A stretch of DNA of 33,091 nucleotides. Source: Chthoniobacterales bacterium. Its GTDB lineage: Bacteria > Verrucomicrobiota > Verrucomicrobiia > Chthoniobacterales > UBA10450. The stretch is from positions 1 to 33,091 of the forward strand of contig JACDGS010000044.1 of the NCBI GenBank assembly GCA_013821455.1, written 5' to 3'. Numbering within the stretch: position 1 is the stretch's first letter; each line of letters opens with the position of its first letter. Both the position numbers and the translations under genes were made by a program. Under the pieces are notes generated by a model that was not told the DNA's origin, ran no database searches, and saw nothing but the letters and a program-made list of their open reading frames with translations. Shown in pieces: positions 22,996 to 32,000 of the stretch.

Positions 22996-23481
22996 CTATT
23001 CCGCCTCAACATTAATCTTCTCGGCCAACTTAGTAAGTTTCTTGTCGGTCGCGCCTTCTTCATCCAGCGTCTGCTGCAAAAGCTGCTGCCCCTTGGAGTC
23101 GCGGAGAAGTTTCGCATAGGTGCGAGCGGTGCCGTAGCCGGCCATCTCGTAGTGCTCCACCCGCTGGGCGGCACTGATGAGCCCGGCGTCGCGCACTTCA
23201 TCGGTCGCGTCCTCCGCGATCATCTCGGCGCCCTCTTTGATGACGCCTTCCATGCCTTTGCACTTGGGGCCGCGGGTGCTCTCATCGTGGCTCTGGAGAA
23301 TCTGTTCGAGGCGAGCAGCGTGCTCCCTGGTCTCTGCCAGATGAGTCTTAAACCCGTCGATCAGTTTCGGGTGGGTCGCTGCCTTCGCCATTTTGGGAAG
23401 CGCCTTGATGATCTGATTCTCCGCGCTGTAGAGATCTTTGAGTTCGTGAATGTAGAGGTCTTTTAATGTTTTGAGTTCCAT
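22996..23481 (-). CDS. DUF892 ferritin-like protein (YciE/YciF family)
   Basis: This 161-residue protein is all-helical with the family pattern: LKDLYIHELKDLYSAENQIIKALPKMAKAA at the start, HLAETREHAARLEQIL, KGMEGVIKEGAEMI, AQRVEHYEMAGYGTARTYAKLL and LLQQTLDEEGATDKKLTKLAE. The acidic and histidine residues (E..H, EH.E) suggest a ferritin-like di-metal site. Members are tied to general stress responses. The ATG ending at 23481 is chosen because the upstream extension (to 23781) has no family match. It lies about 120 bp downstream of dnaB on the same strand but is probably a separate unit. Confidence 0.93.
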   Translation of the reverse strand: MELKTLKDLYIHELKDLYSAENQIIKALPKMAKAATHPKLIDGFKTHLAETREHAARLEQILQSHDESTRGPKCKGMEGVIKEGAEMIAEDATDEVRDAGLISAAQRVEHYEMAGYGTARTYAKLLRDSKGQQLLQQTLDEEGATDKKLTKLAEKINVEAE

Positions 23482-23599
23482 ACAACGCTTAGATCGCAGC
23501 CGTCCGCGCAATCGTCTGTAAAAAAATTCCAAAAGTCGCGATTTTATTGCATTCCACAATCCCAGGTCGATGTCCCCGGGGGTGGGCTGGATGCCTGCG

Positions 23600-25090
23600 T
23601 TACGGCTCGCGCTCTTCGCGGGCGCGATCCTCGAAACGGGTGAATTCTTTGCGGAAGGTGAGGGGAACGTCACCGGTCGGGCCGTTGCGCTGTTTCGCGA
23701 TAATGAGCTCGGCTTTGCCTTCGGTCTCGTCTTTTTCTTCCTCGGTGTCGGCGTAGTATTCTTGCCTAACGAGTAAAGCAACGAGGTCGGCGTCCTGCTC
23801 GATGCTGCCGGATTCGCGCAGGTCGGCCAGACGCGGCCGGCCTTTGCTGTCGCCGGTGCGATTTTCCGGATTTCGATTGAGCTGCGCCGCGACGATGATT
23901 GGGATCTTCAGCTCTTTGGCTAATCCCTTAATGCCGGCGGAAATTTCGGAGATTTCTATCTGGCGGTTTTCCTGGCCGCGGCGCGAAGTGGAACGAAGGA
24001 GCTGCAGGTAGTCGATCACAATTAGCTCGATCTTGTGTTGCGCGGAGAGCCGGCGCGCTTTCGCGCGTAACTCGAGAATCGTTAGGCCGGCGGTGTCGTC
24101 GATGTAAATCTCCGACTCGGCTAGTTTGGCTGCCGCGGTGGTGAGTTTCTCGAAATCACTCTCGGCCAGAAAGCCGTCACGCGCGCGCTTGAGGTTAACG
24201 CGGGCGCGCGAACAAAGCATGCGCTGCACGAGTTGCTGGCTGCTCATCTCCAAGCTGAAGACTGCGACCGGCCGCTTTTCGTGGACGGCCACGTGCTCGA
24301 CGATGTTCATCGCCAGCGCGGTCTTGCCCATGCTCGGGCGTGCGGCGATGACAATCATTTCCGCGGGGTGCAAGCCGCTGGTCATTTTATCCAGCTCGAT
24401 GAAGCCGGTAGCCAACCCGGTGAGGCTGCCTTTATTCTCCCAAAGCTTTTCGATCGCCTCGATCGCTTCCATGACCTGGTCCTTCATGGTGAGGCTCTGG
24501 CCTTTGAAGCGATCTTCGCCGACCGCGTAGATTTTCTGTTCCACCTCATCGAGCAAGTTATCGACTTGATCCTGCTCTTCGTAGGAACGACGCGCGCCCT
24601 CGGTGCAGGCGCTAATGATTTCGCGCAGGATATATTTATCGCGGACGATCTCGAGGTAGTAGCCAACATTCGCCGCCGTCGGCACGAAGGTGAACAGGCT
24701 GGTGACGAAAGCCGCGCCACCGACGGAGTCGAGCAGGTTCCGGTCGCGCAAGACCTGGGTGAAAGTGATGAGATCGATTCCTGCACCGGCGTTCCACAAA
24801 TCGACCAGGACACCGTAGATCGTTTGGTGGGCGGGGATGTAGAAGTAGGCGTCGTTAATCTTCTCGACTACTTCCGCGATCGTCTCGCGCGGAGAGATGA
24901 GCATGGAACCGAGCACGCCCTGCTCGGCTTCGACGCTGTGTGGCAGCGCGCGGTGAATATCTATCGAAGAACTTGGGGAGAACTCGCGTTTGGTCTGTCC
25001 GCCGTTCCGTTCAGCCGAGCCTCGGCCAGCACCATTTGGGGCTGTCTGGCGAGGCCCCCCGGGTTCATTCCCTTGGGGACTTCTCGGCAT
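23600..25090 (-). CDS. dnaB: Replicative DNA helicase DnaB
   Basis: This 496-residue hexameric helicase unwinds DNA at the replication fork. The N-terminal primase-interacting domain (HSVEAEQGVLGSML) starts at about residue 51, after a 45-residue polar tail that is probably disordered. The RecA-like domain has Walker A ARPSMGKTA (250-258), SLEMS, Walker B IELIVIDYLQLL, and LRESGSIEQDADLV. It ends near the usual length. The start 4 bases after the rplI stop makes a tight rplI-dnaB pair, a common arrangement. Two CCTAACGA motifs lie inside; one is spelled with TTA and the rare AGG arginine codon (LLVRQ) and matches the 14-mer TTTACTCGTTAGGC of the intergenic repeats. Confidence 0.97.
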   Translation of the reverse strand: MPRSPQGNEPGGPRQTAPNGAGRGSAERNGGQTKREFSPSSSIDIHRALPHSVEAEQGVLGSMLISPRETIAEVVEKINDAYFYIPAHQTIYGVLVDLWNAGAGIDLITFTQVLRDRNLLDSVGGAAFVTSLFTFVPTAANVGYYLEIVRDKYILREIISACTEGARRSYEEQDQVDNLLDEVEQKIYAVGEDRFKGQSLTMKDQVMEAIEAIEKLWENKGSLTGLATGFIELDKMTSGLHPAEMIVIAARPSMGKTALAMNIVEHVAVHEKRPVAVFSLEMSSQQLVQRMLCSRARVNLKRARDGFLAESDFEKLTTAAAKLAESEIYIDDTAGLTILELRAKARRLSAQHKIELIVIDYLQLLRSTSRRGQENRQIEISEISAGIKGLAKELKIPIIVAAQLNRNPENRTGDSKGRPRLADLRESGSIEQDADLVALLVRQEYYADTEEEKDETEGKAELIIAKQRNGPTGDVPLTFRKEFTRFEDRAREEREP

Positions 25091-25094
25091 TTAG

Positions 25095-25628
25095 TTATTT
25101 CGTGCGTTTGCGGGGACCGCGAGATTTTTCTGTGTGCGGCAGTTCTTCGGCCGCTGCTTCCGGTTTGGGTTCTTCGGAGGACTTAACGTTAAATTTGAAT
25201 TTCGCCGTGACGTCTGGGTGCAACTTAATCGAGACTTCCTGTTCGCCGGTCGTCTTGATCGGATGTTCCAGCACCAAAAGGTGACGATCGATGTCGCGCC
25301 CGATTTCCTGCTTCAGCCGCTCCGCCAAATCCTGCGCCGTAATAGAGCCAAAGGCTTTGCCGGTCTCGCCCGTCTGGAGAATAAAGGTGACCTTGAGCTT
25401 GCCGATGCGGCGCGCCAATTCCTCTGCTTCATTTAACTCGCGTCCTTCACGTTCGGCACGTTTCGCTTTGAGATTATCGAGCTGGCGCATCGAACGTGGC
25501 GTGACTTCGTAAGCCTTTCCGTTAGGCAAAAGAAAATTGCGCGCATAACCGCGGCGGACTTTTACGACATCGGCTTCGGCGCCGAGGCCGGGGACGTTCT
25601 CGGTCAGGATGATTTGGGTCGAAGACAT
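25095..25628 (-). CDS. rplI: 50S ribosomal protein L9
   Basis: This 177-residue protein shows the bL9 signature early: ILTENVPGLGAEADVVKVRRGYARNFLLPNGKA, binding 23S rRNA near the L1 stalk. A long connecting helix follows (LKAKRAEREGRELNEAEELARRIGKL), then the C-terminal domain (GKAFGSITAQDLAERL). It is longer than the common 148-150 residues because of a charged tail (EEPKPEAAAEELPHTEKSRG). The ATG is at 25628. It is transcribed with dnaB, whose start is 4 bases after its stop. A CGTTAGG copy is encoded at LLPNG. Confidence 0.97.
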   Translation of the reverse strand: MSSTQIILTENVPGLGAEADVVKVRRGYARNFLLPNGKAYEVTPRSMRQLDNLKAKRAEREGRELNEAEELARRIGKLKVTFILQTGETGKAFGSITAQDLAERLKQEIGRDIDRHLLVLEHPIKTTGEQEVSIKLHPDVTAKFKFNVKSSEEPKPEAAAEELPHTEKSRGPRKRTK

Positions 25629-25706
25629 GGGCTTTAGAAGATTATTTCGTGCGGAGCGAGGTGGGGGGAGCGCGGGGAAGGGATTATAGGGCGCGAAGTG
25701 GGACTG

Positions 25707-25983
25707 TCAACGAGGGCCCGCGCAGACGCAGTGCGCATGGGTTTCGCACTGCGCCGCCTCACGGTCAACGACCTGGTTGATGTCGTAAACTTCAACCTAA
25801 GCGGTGCCAGAACCTCCAGGGGAAACACGCACGATGGCCGTGTAAGTGCCCGCAGGCAGATGAAGGATAAATGGCGCGAGTGGTGGCGACTATCGCGCCC
25901 TCGGTCGCCCCTTCTTTGATGTAGAATATCTTGTTATCCGCCGTGTCCAGACCCAGGAGTTGAGCCTGCCGCGCTAAGGCCAT
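25707..25983 (-). pseudogene. Broken C-terminus of a secreted beta-domain protein
   Basis: One minus-strand frame gives MALARQAQLLGLDTADNK then IFYIKEGATEGAIVATT; another gives LHLPAGTYTAIVRVSPGGSGTA, an in-frame TAG, then VEVYDINQVVD. The second part matches the common 'PGAYTAIVSG..GTTGVALVEVYDL' ending of exported proteins. A frameshift and a nonsense codon show decay. No start or upstream body is found. Confidence 0.55.
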
Positions 25984-26197
25984 AAAGCCACCGACGAAAG
26001 CACAATCTACAATATAGTTATGGGGCTACCCCTTATAGACGCTGCCGCAAATCGGACTAACGATGGTCTGTCCCATTTCGTAGCTATAGACTTCAGTCTT
26101 TCGCGACGAACCGGCCACCGCGCGCACTAACCAGGAGTGCGCGCGATGCCGGACGATCGATGTTACTAAGCCGCTAACTGCGCGGTGATACTACGAC
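25984..26197. other. Short intergenic stretch, no gene
   Basis: No coding feature or clear repeat is recognised between the broken secreted-protein fragment and the galactose-oxidase-like gene. Several CTAAC/GTTAG boxes occur (for example 26057 and 26127) but no arm pairing was found. Confidence 0.35.
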
Positions 26198-27715
26198 CTA
26201 CTGCACGGTGATGCGCCTGGCTCCCGAGGCAATGCCATTTGCCACCACCTCGATGGTGCTCCGGCCGGTCTCCACATTCGCGGGCAGGTCAACCATGGTG
26301 GAGACAATAGTGCTACCCGTAGCTATACCCATGCTGCTATGATCGTGCGTCCGGGCATAAAAGACGTGCCCGGATGCTTGGTTCGTTAGGCGCACGATCG
26401 GATAGTTAGTCGCGTTCGTCGCGTCATCACCGTAATCGCTGCCGTCGGAGAGCCCGTTAAACTGCGTGCCCGAGATCTGAAAGGTCGTCCCGCGCGTGAT
26501 CGTCCTTGGCACTCGCCGGATGGTCGGCGCCCAGGCCGGATTAGCGGTGCCTGTGGAAGTGAAGAGCTCCGCGTCAATCGTTCTGCCCTCCGCTGCCACC
26601 CAGAGTACCTGGCCCGTGGGCAATACCAGTTGCCGACCTTGATAGGAAGTAAGGTTGCCCGAGCTTTGGGTGGGAGGAGCCGGGGTAAAGGTGATGCCGT
26701 CGAAGAAATAGAAGGTGCCCGGCGGGTTAAAAACTCCGGGGCTGGTAAAAACTAGGATATTCCCATCGGGCAAAATCGCCGCGGGCGCATCGGCCATATC
26801 GTTCCCGCCGGGGAAGTCAGGCCCGACCGTCCAGGTCGAGGTGGTGGTGTTATAGATAGAGTTATGAACTGTTCCTCCAAAGGCGACGACAGTTCCATCC
26901 GGCCGCTGAATCTTAGGGCCTATCTCCTCGCTCGACGCGTCGGTGAGCTTGACGATCGTGCTGCCGGCCGTGCTCCAGAGTTGGGTGGTAGGGTTATAGC
27001 GTTCCGAGTTAGTCCCATTTGTCGTATCGATGAGCAGGACAGTGCCATCGGGCAGAATGGTCAGGCCTTCCTCGCTGAAGGCATCTGCTTTGCCGGTGCC
27101 CACGGGCGTCCAAGTCAAGGTCGCAGCATTAAAGAGCGCCTGCTTGGTCGATGGAAAACCGCCCTGACCCATCATAAAAGTCCCATCCTTTAGCACCACA
27201 CAGGGTGAGTCTCCGATGGTGGACCAGCCAGCCGGCGGATTCACCGTCGTCCAAGTGTTAACCACGGGGTCATAAATCGCGCCCATGTTTGTCTCGGTCT
27301 GGGCGCCCTTGTTATATTCGCCACCCTCCACCAGCACACGGCCATCGGGGAGGACAGCGGAGGCAAAGTAGAGCGGCCCATAAGTCGATACCATCGAAGC
27401 GAGCTGGGACCAGGTGCCATTGAGATAACTGCCAGAGCTATCCGGAGTCAGCCGCCACCAGTTGGCGCTGCTATATTGATGCATCATGACGGTTCCATCG
27501 GTCAGCAGCAGCCCGGTATCGGTCTGGAACGGAGGCTGATTAGTCAGCTTGGTCCAGCTGCCGGTCTCAGCCTCCTTTTGGCCGGGCAAACCCAGGCGTT
27601 GCGCGGAAGCGGATTGCGTGATGACCAGTGTGGCCGCCAAGGCGGCAACACCCGAGAAGAGGGGCAGAAGACGGCGCCGGAATGCGGCGCGAATAAGTGC
27701 AGGTTGATCTGTCAT
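26198..27715 (-). CDS. Secreted galactose-oxidase/kelch-like protein
   Basis: This 505-residue protein has a signal peptide (MTDQPALIRAAFRRRLLPLF... to SASAQ) and a beta-propeller body with kelch-like units: LLLTDGTVMMHQ, FASAVLPDGRVLVEGGEYN, VVLKDGTFMMGQGG, LTILPDGTVLLIDT, AAILPDGNILVFTSPGVF, LVLPTGQVLWVAAEG. The C-terminal domain has FQISGTQFNGLSDGSDYGDD and ends VEVVANGIASGARRITVQ, as in the DUF1929/E-set domain of galactose-oxidase-like proteins. Whether copper-radical catalysis occurs is not established. The start is ATG 27715; the frame extends to 28027, but the extra residues lack any signal feature. It is a paralogue of the large plus-strand gene at 29050. Confidence 0.88.
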   Translation of the reverse strand: MTDQPALIRAAFRRRLLPLFSGVAALAATLVITQSASAQRLGLPGQKEAETGSWTKLTNQPPFQTDTGLLLTDGTVMMHQYSSANWWRLTPDSSGSYLNGTWSQLASMVSTYGPLYFASAVLPDGRVLVEGGEYNKGAQTETNMGAIYDPVVNTWTTVNPPAGWSTIGDSPCVVLKDGTFMMGQGGFPSTKQALFNAATLTWTPVGTGKADAFSEEGLTILPDGTVLLIDTTNGTNSERYNPTTQLWSTAGSTIVKLTDASSEEIGPKIQRPDGTVVAFGGTVHNSIYNTTTSTWTVGPDFPGGNDMADAPAAILPDGNILVFTSPGVFNPPGTFYFFDGITFTPAPPTQSSGNLTSYQGRQLVLPTGQVLWVAAEGRTIDAELFTSTGTANPAWAPTIRRVPRTITRGTTFQISGTQFNGLSDGSDYGDDATNATNYPIVRLTNQASGHVFYARTHDHSSMGIATGSTIVSTMVDLPANVETGRSTIEVVANGIASGARRITVQ

Positions 27716-27889
27716 TATTGCAAGGTTAGGCGTACCGCGCCTCGCGACACAAGACAATTTGTCGGAAACTGCTTTTTGGCGACACTCGGCCGGTGCCTCC
27801 GCCACGCCCAAGGCTACGAAAAAAATGCGCGCAATCTCCCGCTCAGGTCGTTCCCAAACGCGCCTCATCACCTCGTCTCCCAAATCCCT

Positions 27890-27935
27890 CGTTCCCAAAC
27901 ACCGTTTGGGAACGCACATGTCCCGGCAACTCTGG
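27890..27935. repeat. Paired hairpin repeats, second copy
   Basis: CGTTCCCAAAC-ACC-GTTTGGGAACG (27890-27914, 11-bp stem) is followed within 10 bp by GGCAAC-TCTG-GTTGCC. The same two elements lie at 4564-4614 in the opposite order. The stem change from A-T to C-G keeps pairing. A partial extra CGTTCCCAAAC occurs near 27849. Confidence 0.7.
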
Positions 27936-28103
27936 TTGCCTCGCTCGCGAGCCGCTCTTTCTCCCATTTTACGACGCCTAACGAGTAAAGCCCGGTGCGT
28001 CGCGGCCGAGGCAGCAGGTCTTTCCAAAGTAAAAGTAACTAACGAATCGGTGCGGTCGTCGCGCGGCTAAGCGCCCTCCCCGCGTTCCACGAACGGGCCA
28101 AAA

Positions 28104-28131
28104 CCGCGAGCCGCTTTTCGCGCGCTCGCGG
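28104..28131. repeat. GC-rich hairpin
   Basis: CCGCGAGC and GCTCGCGG flank a 12-base loop. The hairpin lies in the intergenic region upstream of the minus-strand galactose-oxidase-like gene. Role unknown; it may be a terminator for whatever lay here earlier. Confidence 0.4.
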
Positions 28132-28185
28132 CTGGCTGTTCCTCTTGGTTAACTGGGAAACTCGTTCGTATTTGAGCGCTGGTAA

Positions 28186-28455
28186 CCGGCTGCCATTGGC
28201 CAGGCCGTTGCTGTCGTTATAGGCGTCAATAAGACCATTGCTTTTAGCGGCGCGAATTACCACAGCAGCGCAAATGGAAGATTGTATACTGGCGGAGCTT
28301 TCACCATTTCAAGTATTAACCCATTCACCGGGACACCATATGTCAATCTTGACTCAAATGGTTTCGGCGACTGGAAAACAATTACCTTCGGGCCATTATC
28401 TTGGGGGCCGCAGCCAGGGAAGGGAACCCAAGTGGTGCTATACGACAAATTGTAA
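28186..28455 (+). pseudogene. Orphan C-terminal fragment of a secreted protein
   Basis: An 89-residue open stretch without a credible start codon reads NKTIAFSGANYHSSANGR, then LYTGGAFTISSINPFTGTPY, VNLDSNGFGDWKTITF and GPLSWGPQPGKGTQVVLYDKL before a TAA. The composition is protein-like and differs from the surrounding repeat DNA. It looks like the end of an exported protein whose 5' part is gone. I cannot name the family. Confidence 0.5.
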
Positions 28456-28675
28456 ATTCTAGACGATCACATCTGGTGGGGGAGAGGCGGGCAGGAAAGC
28501 AGGGTCACGTCTAAAGGGCGTGTTGCCCAAATCGGATTGGTCTGCTGTCAGGTTCCCGAACAACCTTCCGCCATACTTTGCAAAGTGTGACAAACGAGGG
28601 GAGAGGGTGCGGAAGCCTCTTCGACTTGATTGCGCTTGGGTGCGATTTTGAAACGAAGCCTCTTTGGGCAACACT

Positions 28676-28706
28676 CCCTAAACACTTTGACAATTTGAAT
28701 TCGGAC
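28676..28706 (+). repeat. 31-bp repeat, left copy (inverted with 32755-32785)
   Basis: This segment begins CCCTAAACACTTTGACAA. It matches the reverse complement of 32755-32785 at 29 of 31 positions. The two copies lie outside the large galactose-oxidase-like gene, one on each side. Confidence 0.75.
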
Positions 28707-28943
28707 GAACCTTTCTGCACTGGCGCAACTCCTCTTGGAATGCTTCTTTCAAGAAATGTCGAAGAGGTTAGACGTGACCCTGCCTGCTCCTCTCCTAACG
28801 AATAAAGGACGCGGAGCCGGATGAGTTCCTCAAGCGCGGGGACTGGCCCGCGCCATGACGAGACCGGTGGTCGCGCGCAATTGCTTCCACTTTCCAAGTA
28901 AGATGATGGCCGGAAAAAATTCGCGCTGTCATGCATTTTTTTC

Positions 28944-28971
28944 TTGGCATGACTCTTCGCGCCGTTAATTT
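28944..28971 (+). promoter_or_regulatory. Possible sigma-70-type promoter for the large gene
   Basis: TTGGCA and TAATTT are separated by 16 bp, about 80 bp before the start at 29050. The match is moderate and unsupported by other evidence. Confidence 0.3.
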
Positions 28972-29033
28972 AAGTGCGGTTTCGGGTTCCCTGCCATGAG
29001 GCGCACGTCCTGGCCGGCAGGCGGGCCGTGCTA

Positions 29034-29040
29034 CAAGGAG
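29034..29040 (+). promoter_or_regulatory. Strong Shine-Dalgarno deciding the start at 29050
   Basis: AAGGAGG lies 9 bases before ATG 29050. The upstream in-frame ATG at 28996 has no such site, and the extra 18 residues match nothing in the paralogue. Confidence 0.75.
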
Positions 29041-29049
29041 GAAAAGTAT

Positions 29050-32000
29050 ATGGGCTCGTGGAATGGTTTAGCGAATCAACCTTCGTTCAACGCCGATACG
29101 ATGTTACTGCTGACCGATGGCACGGTCATGTGTCATGAGACTAGCAGTAAGAACTGGCATAAGCTGACACCCGACGCGAATGGCAGTTATCGCAATGGCA
29201 CCTGGTCGAATCTCGCGTCGCTCCCGGATAACTCAAACATTCCGGCCTCGAGTGGCGGCCCTACGCAGGCGCCTCTCTATTTCGCCTCGGCTGTCCTGCG
29301 CGATGGGACAGTGATCACGGGCGGCGGCGAGTATAACTCTGGAAATGCGAATGCTGACATCCTAACGATGCAAATCTACGATCCGTTAGCCGATGCCTGG
29401 ACCGCGGTAGCGCCGCCTTCCGGCTGGGGCGGCATAGGGGACGCCGCTTCCTGTGTCCTGCCTGACGGCACATTTTTGCTCGCGAGTTTTAATTCCTCCA
29501 ACGCGGCCCTCTTCGATCCTATGACTCGCATCTGGCAGCCGACAGGCGCGAAGGGCGATAGTTGTAGCGAAGAGACTTTCACTCTCCTGCCCAATGGCAA
29601 TGTGCTGACGGTGCAGTGCTCGAACGCGCCGAAAGCCGAGCAATACATCCCTAGCAGTAACACTTGGATTGCGGCGGGCAGCACACCTTCCACCTTACCC
29701 CAGGCGTGTCCCGGCTTTGTCGCGGAGATTGGGCCGGCGCTCTTACTAACGAACGGCAAGGTCTTGGCCGTGGGTGCGACCGGTAACACAGCTATCTATA
29801 CGCCCAAGGCCGACCCGACTCAGGCTGGCACATGGTCAGCCGGACCTACTCTGAAGGATTCTAGTAATAACACTCAGTTTCCCATGGACGCGCCCGGTGT
29901 TCTCCTGCCGAATGGTAAGGTATTGTTGGTCGGCAGTCCCGCGCCGGCTTGTAGCTATCCGTCGCCGGAGACTTTCTTTGAGTACGATCCTTCTAATAAC
30001 ACTGCGCCAGTTATCTCAGGTCCATCGAACAACGGCGGCCCGGCCTACACCAGCCGGCTGCTATTGTTACCTACGGGCGAGGTCCTGCATTCCAACGGCT
30101 CGAATGACATAGAGGTTTACACGCCTGACGCCGGCGGGCAGGCCTCGTGGAAGCCGACACTTACCAATGTGCCGTCGGCCATGATCGTAGGACATCATTA
30201 CCAAATTTTTGGCACGCAGTTCAACGGCTTGTCTCAGGCGTGTAGTTATGGCGACGATGCGCAATGCGCCACTAACTATCCTATCGTGCGCCTCTCGAAT
30301 AACTCGGGACAAGTAAGGTATCTGCGGACGCGCGATCACTCTACCATGGGTGTGGCAACGGGAAGCGCTACCGTCAACACAATCGTAGAAGTACCGTCGG
30401 ACCTCACGACAGGTCAGTGGAATCTCGTCGTGGTTGCGAATGGCATCGCCTCTGACTCACAAGCCGTCACGATAGGGACGCGCGATTGCTTCTTCCTTGT
30501 CGATCGCAGCACTTATGCGCAGGGCGAGGTCCAGGCTAAGATCAACCTAAGTGGCGCGCCGGCCATTTTCGAAGATGCCCTATGGGTCGTAGTGGAAGGT
30601 TTCAGCAAGGACCAGTTAGGCACGACCGCGCCCGCTATTCCCGATCCGATCGGCGGCATGTCTTATGTCTCGACTGGGGCGCCTATCCCGCAGGATCCTT
30701 CGCTCCCATCATCGGCCGTGCAACGATGGACCTTCCCTTTCCAAGCCAGATTTAGTGGGACGGGAATGTTCACCAACAACCCGCAAATACTGGTCGTCAG
30801 CACCAGCCTGACGGCGGACGGGGCGCATGTGTCCGCCGGGGCGGAGATCGAGCTGCTGAATACGCCAAATCCTTTCATCCTGCACGGCGACATCGCGCAT
30901 AATAAACCCTGGTATCTCAGTGTGGATTTGCGCGTCTTTCAGATGACGGCGGGAGATACGAAGTTTGCCGTCCACCTTAATGGCACGCCTAACGACTGGA
31001 TTGGCAGCGCGATCGCTAACCTGAATACCGATCCGGGGCCGTTAGGCGCAGTCTTCGACGCTCTTCCGCAGGACGACGAAGACGCCGCTGCCCTGACTCT
31101 GGCCCCGACCGATGGCAGCGGCCACGCGGTATACAACTTCGCCCTTGCGCGCGTGCGTTACCAGGATGTGCAGGTCGCCTCGAAGGTTCGCGTTTTCTTC
31201 CGGCTTTGGCCGGCGCAACAGACTAATGCGACCTATGACAGTAACACCACTTACCGGAGTGCGACCTCCGCCGGTAAGAAGATCCCCCTCCTGGGAGTGA
31301 TCGGCGATGAGATCATTACGATTCCCTTCTTCGCCGGACCGCGGGTCGCGACTTCCCAGAAGATGACGACGCAAACCGATCCTAAGAACGTGCGCGACAT
31401 TCATCCCGACCCGCTTGGCGCCGAGGTCGATTCCTACTTTGGTTGCTGGCTGGATATCAACCAGCCTAACGACAACCGCTTTCCGCCGCGGCTGGTCGGC
31501 GCGCCGACGCCGTCGGACATTCCCGATGGTCCCTTTAACGGCTTCGCGCAATTAGTCTCCATCCAGCAACTGGTACGCAGCGAGCACCAATGTCTGCTCG
31601 CGGAGGTATCCTTCGATCCCGATCCGATCCCGGCGAGCGCCGACCCGTCGATCTCGGATAAGCTGGCGCAAAGGAACCTCGCCTTTGTCAACGTGCCCAA
31701 CCCAGGAATCGAAGCCTCGCGCATCGCTCCACAGACCTTTGAGATCAGGCCCACTCTCGGGCTGAAGATGGATAACCGGCCCGATGAACTAATGATCCTC
31801 TGGGGAAATACGCCTAACGAGTCTAAGGCTAACATTTATCTCCCGGGCGCGAATGCGGCCGAGATACTCGATTGGGCGAACAATATCTACACCGCGCATC
31901 GGTTAACGATGTTGGATGCGCACACGATCGAGACCGTGACCGGCGGGGTGACTTATCTCCCCGTGCCGCAGGGTTCGGGCGCGAACTTTGCGGGACTTAT

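Larger units (their letters stand above)
27716..29049. other. Repeat-rich region between two divergent paralogues
   Basis: This 1.3-kb stretch holds hairpin repeats (27890-27935, 28104-28131), two copies of the CCTAACGA motif followed by a short A-rich TAAAG (27977, 28794), an orphan C-terminal coding fragment (28186-28455) and one half of a 31-bp inverted repeat (28676). No intact gene is supported. It must hold the promoters of both flanking genes. Confidence 0.5.

Noticed and set aside
24233-25186. 317-codon plus-strand frame opposite dnaB and rplI
   Set aside because: It is antisense to two conserved housekeeping genes.
25718-25760. Hairpin GCAGTGCG/CGCACTGC upstream of rplI as a terminator or attenuator
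   Set aside because: The stem is short with a 9-base loop and no T-run, and it lies within the broken secreted-protein fragment.
27716-28027. N-terminal extension of the galactose-oxidase-like gene
   Set aside because: The extra 104 residues precede a complete signal peptide starting at 27715 and are Arg-rich and low in protein-like features.
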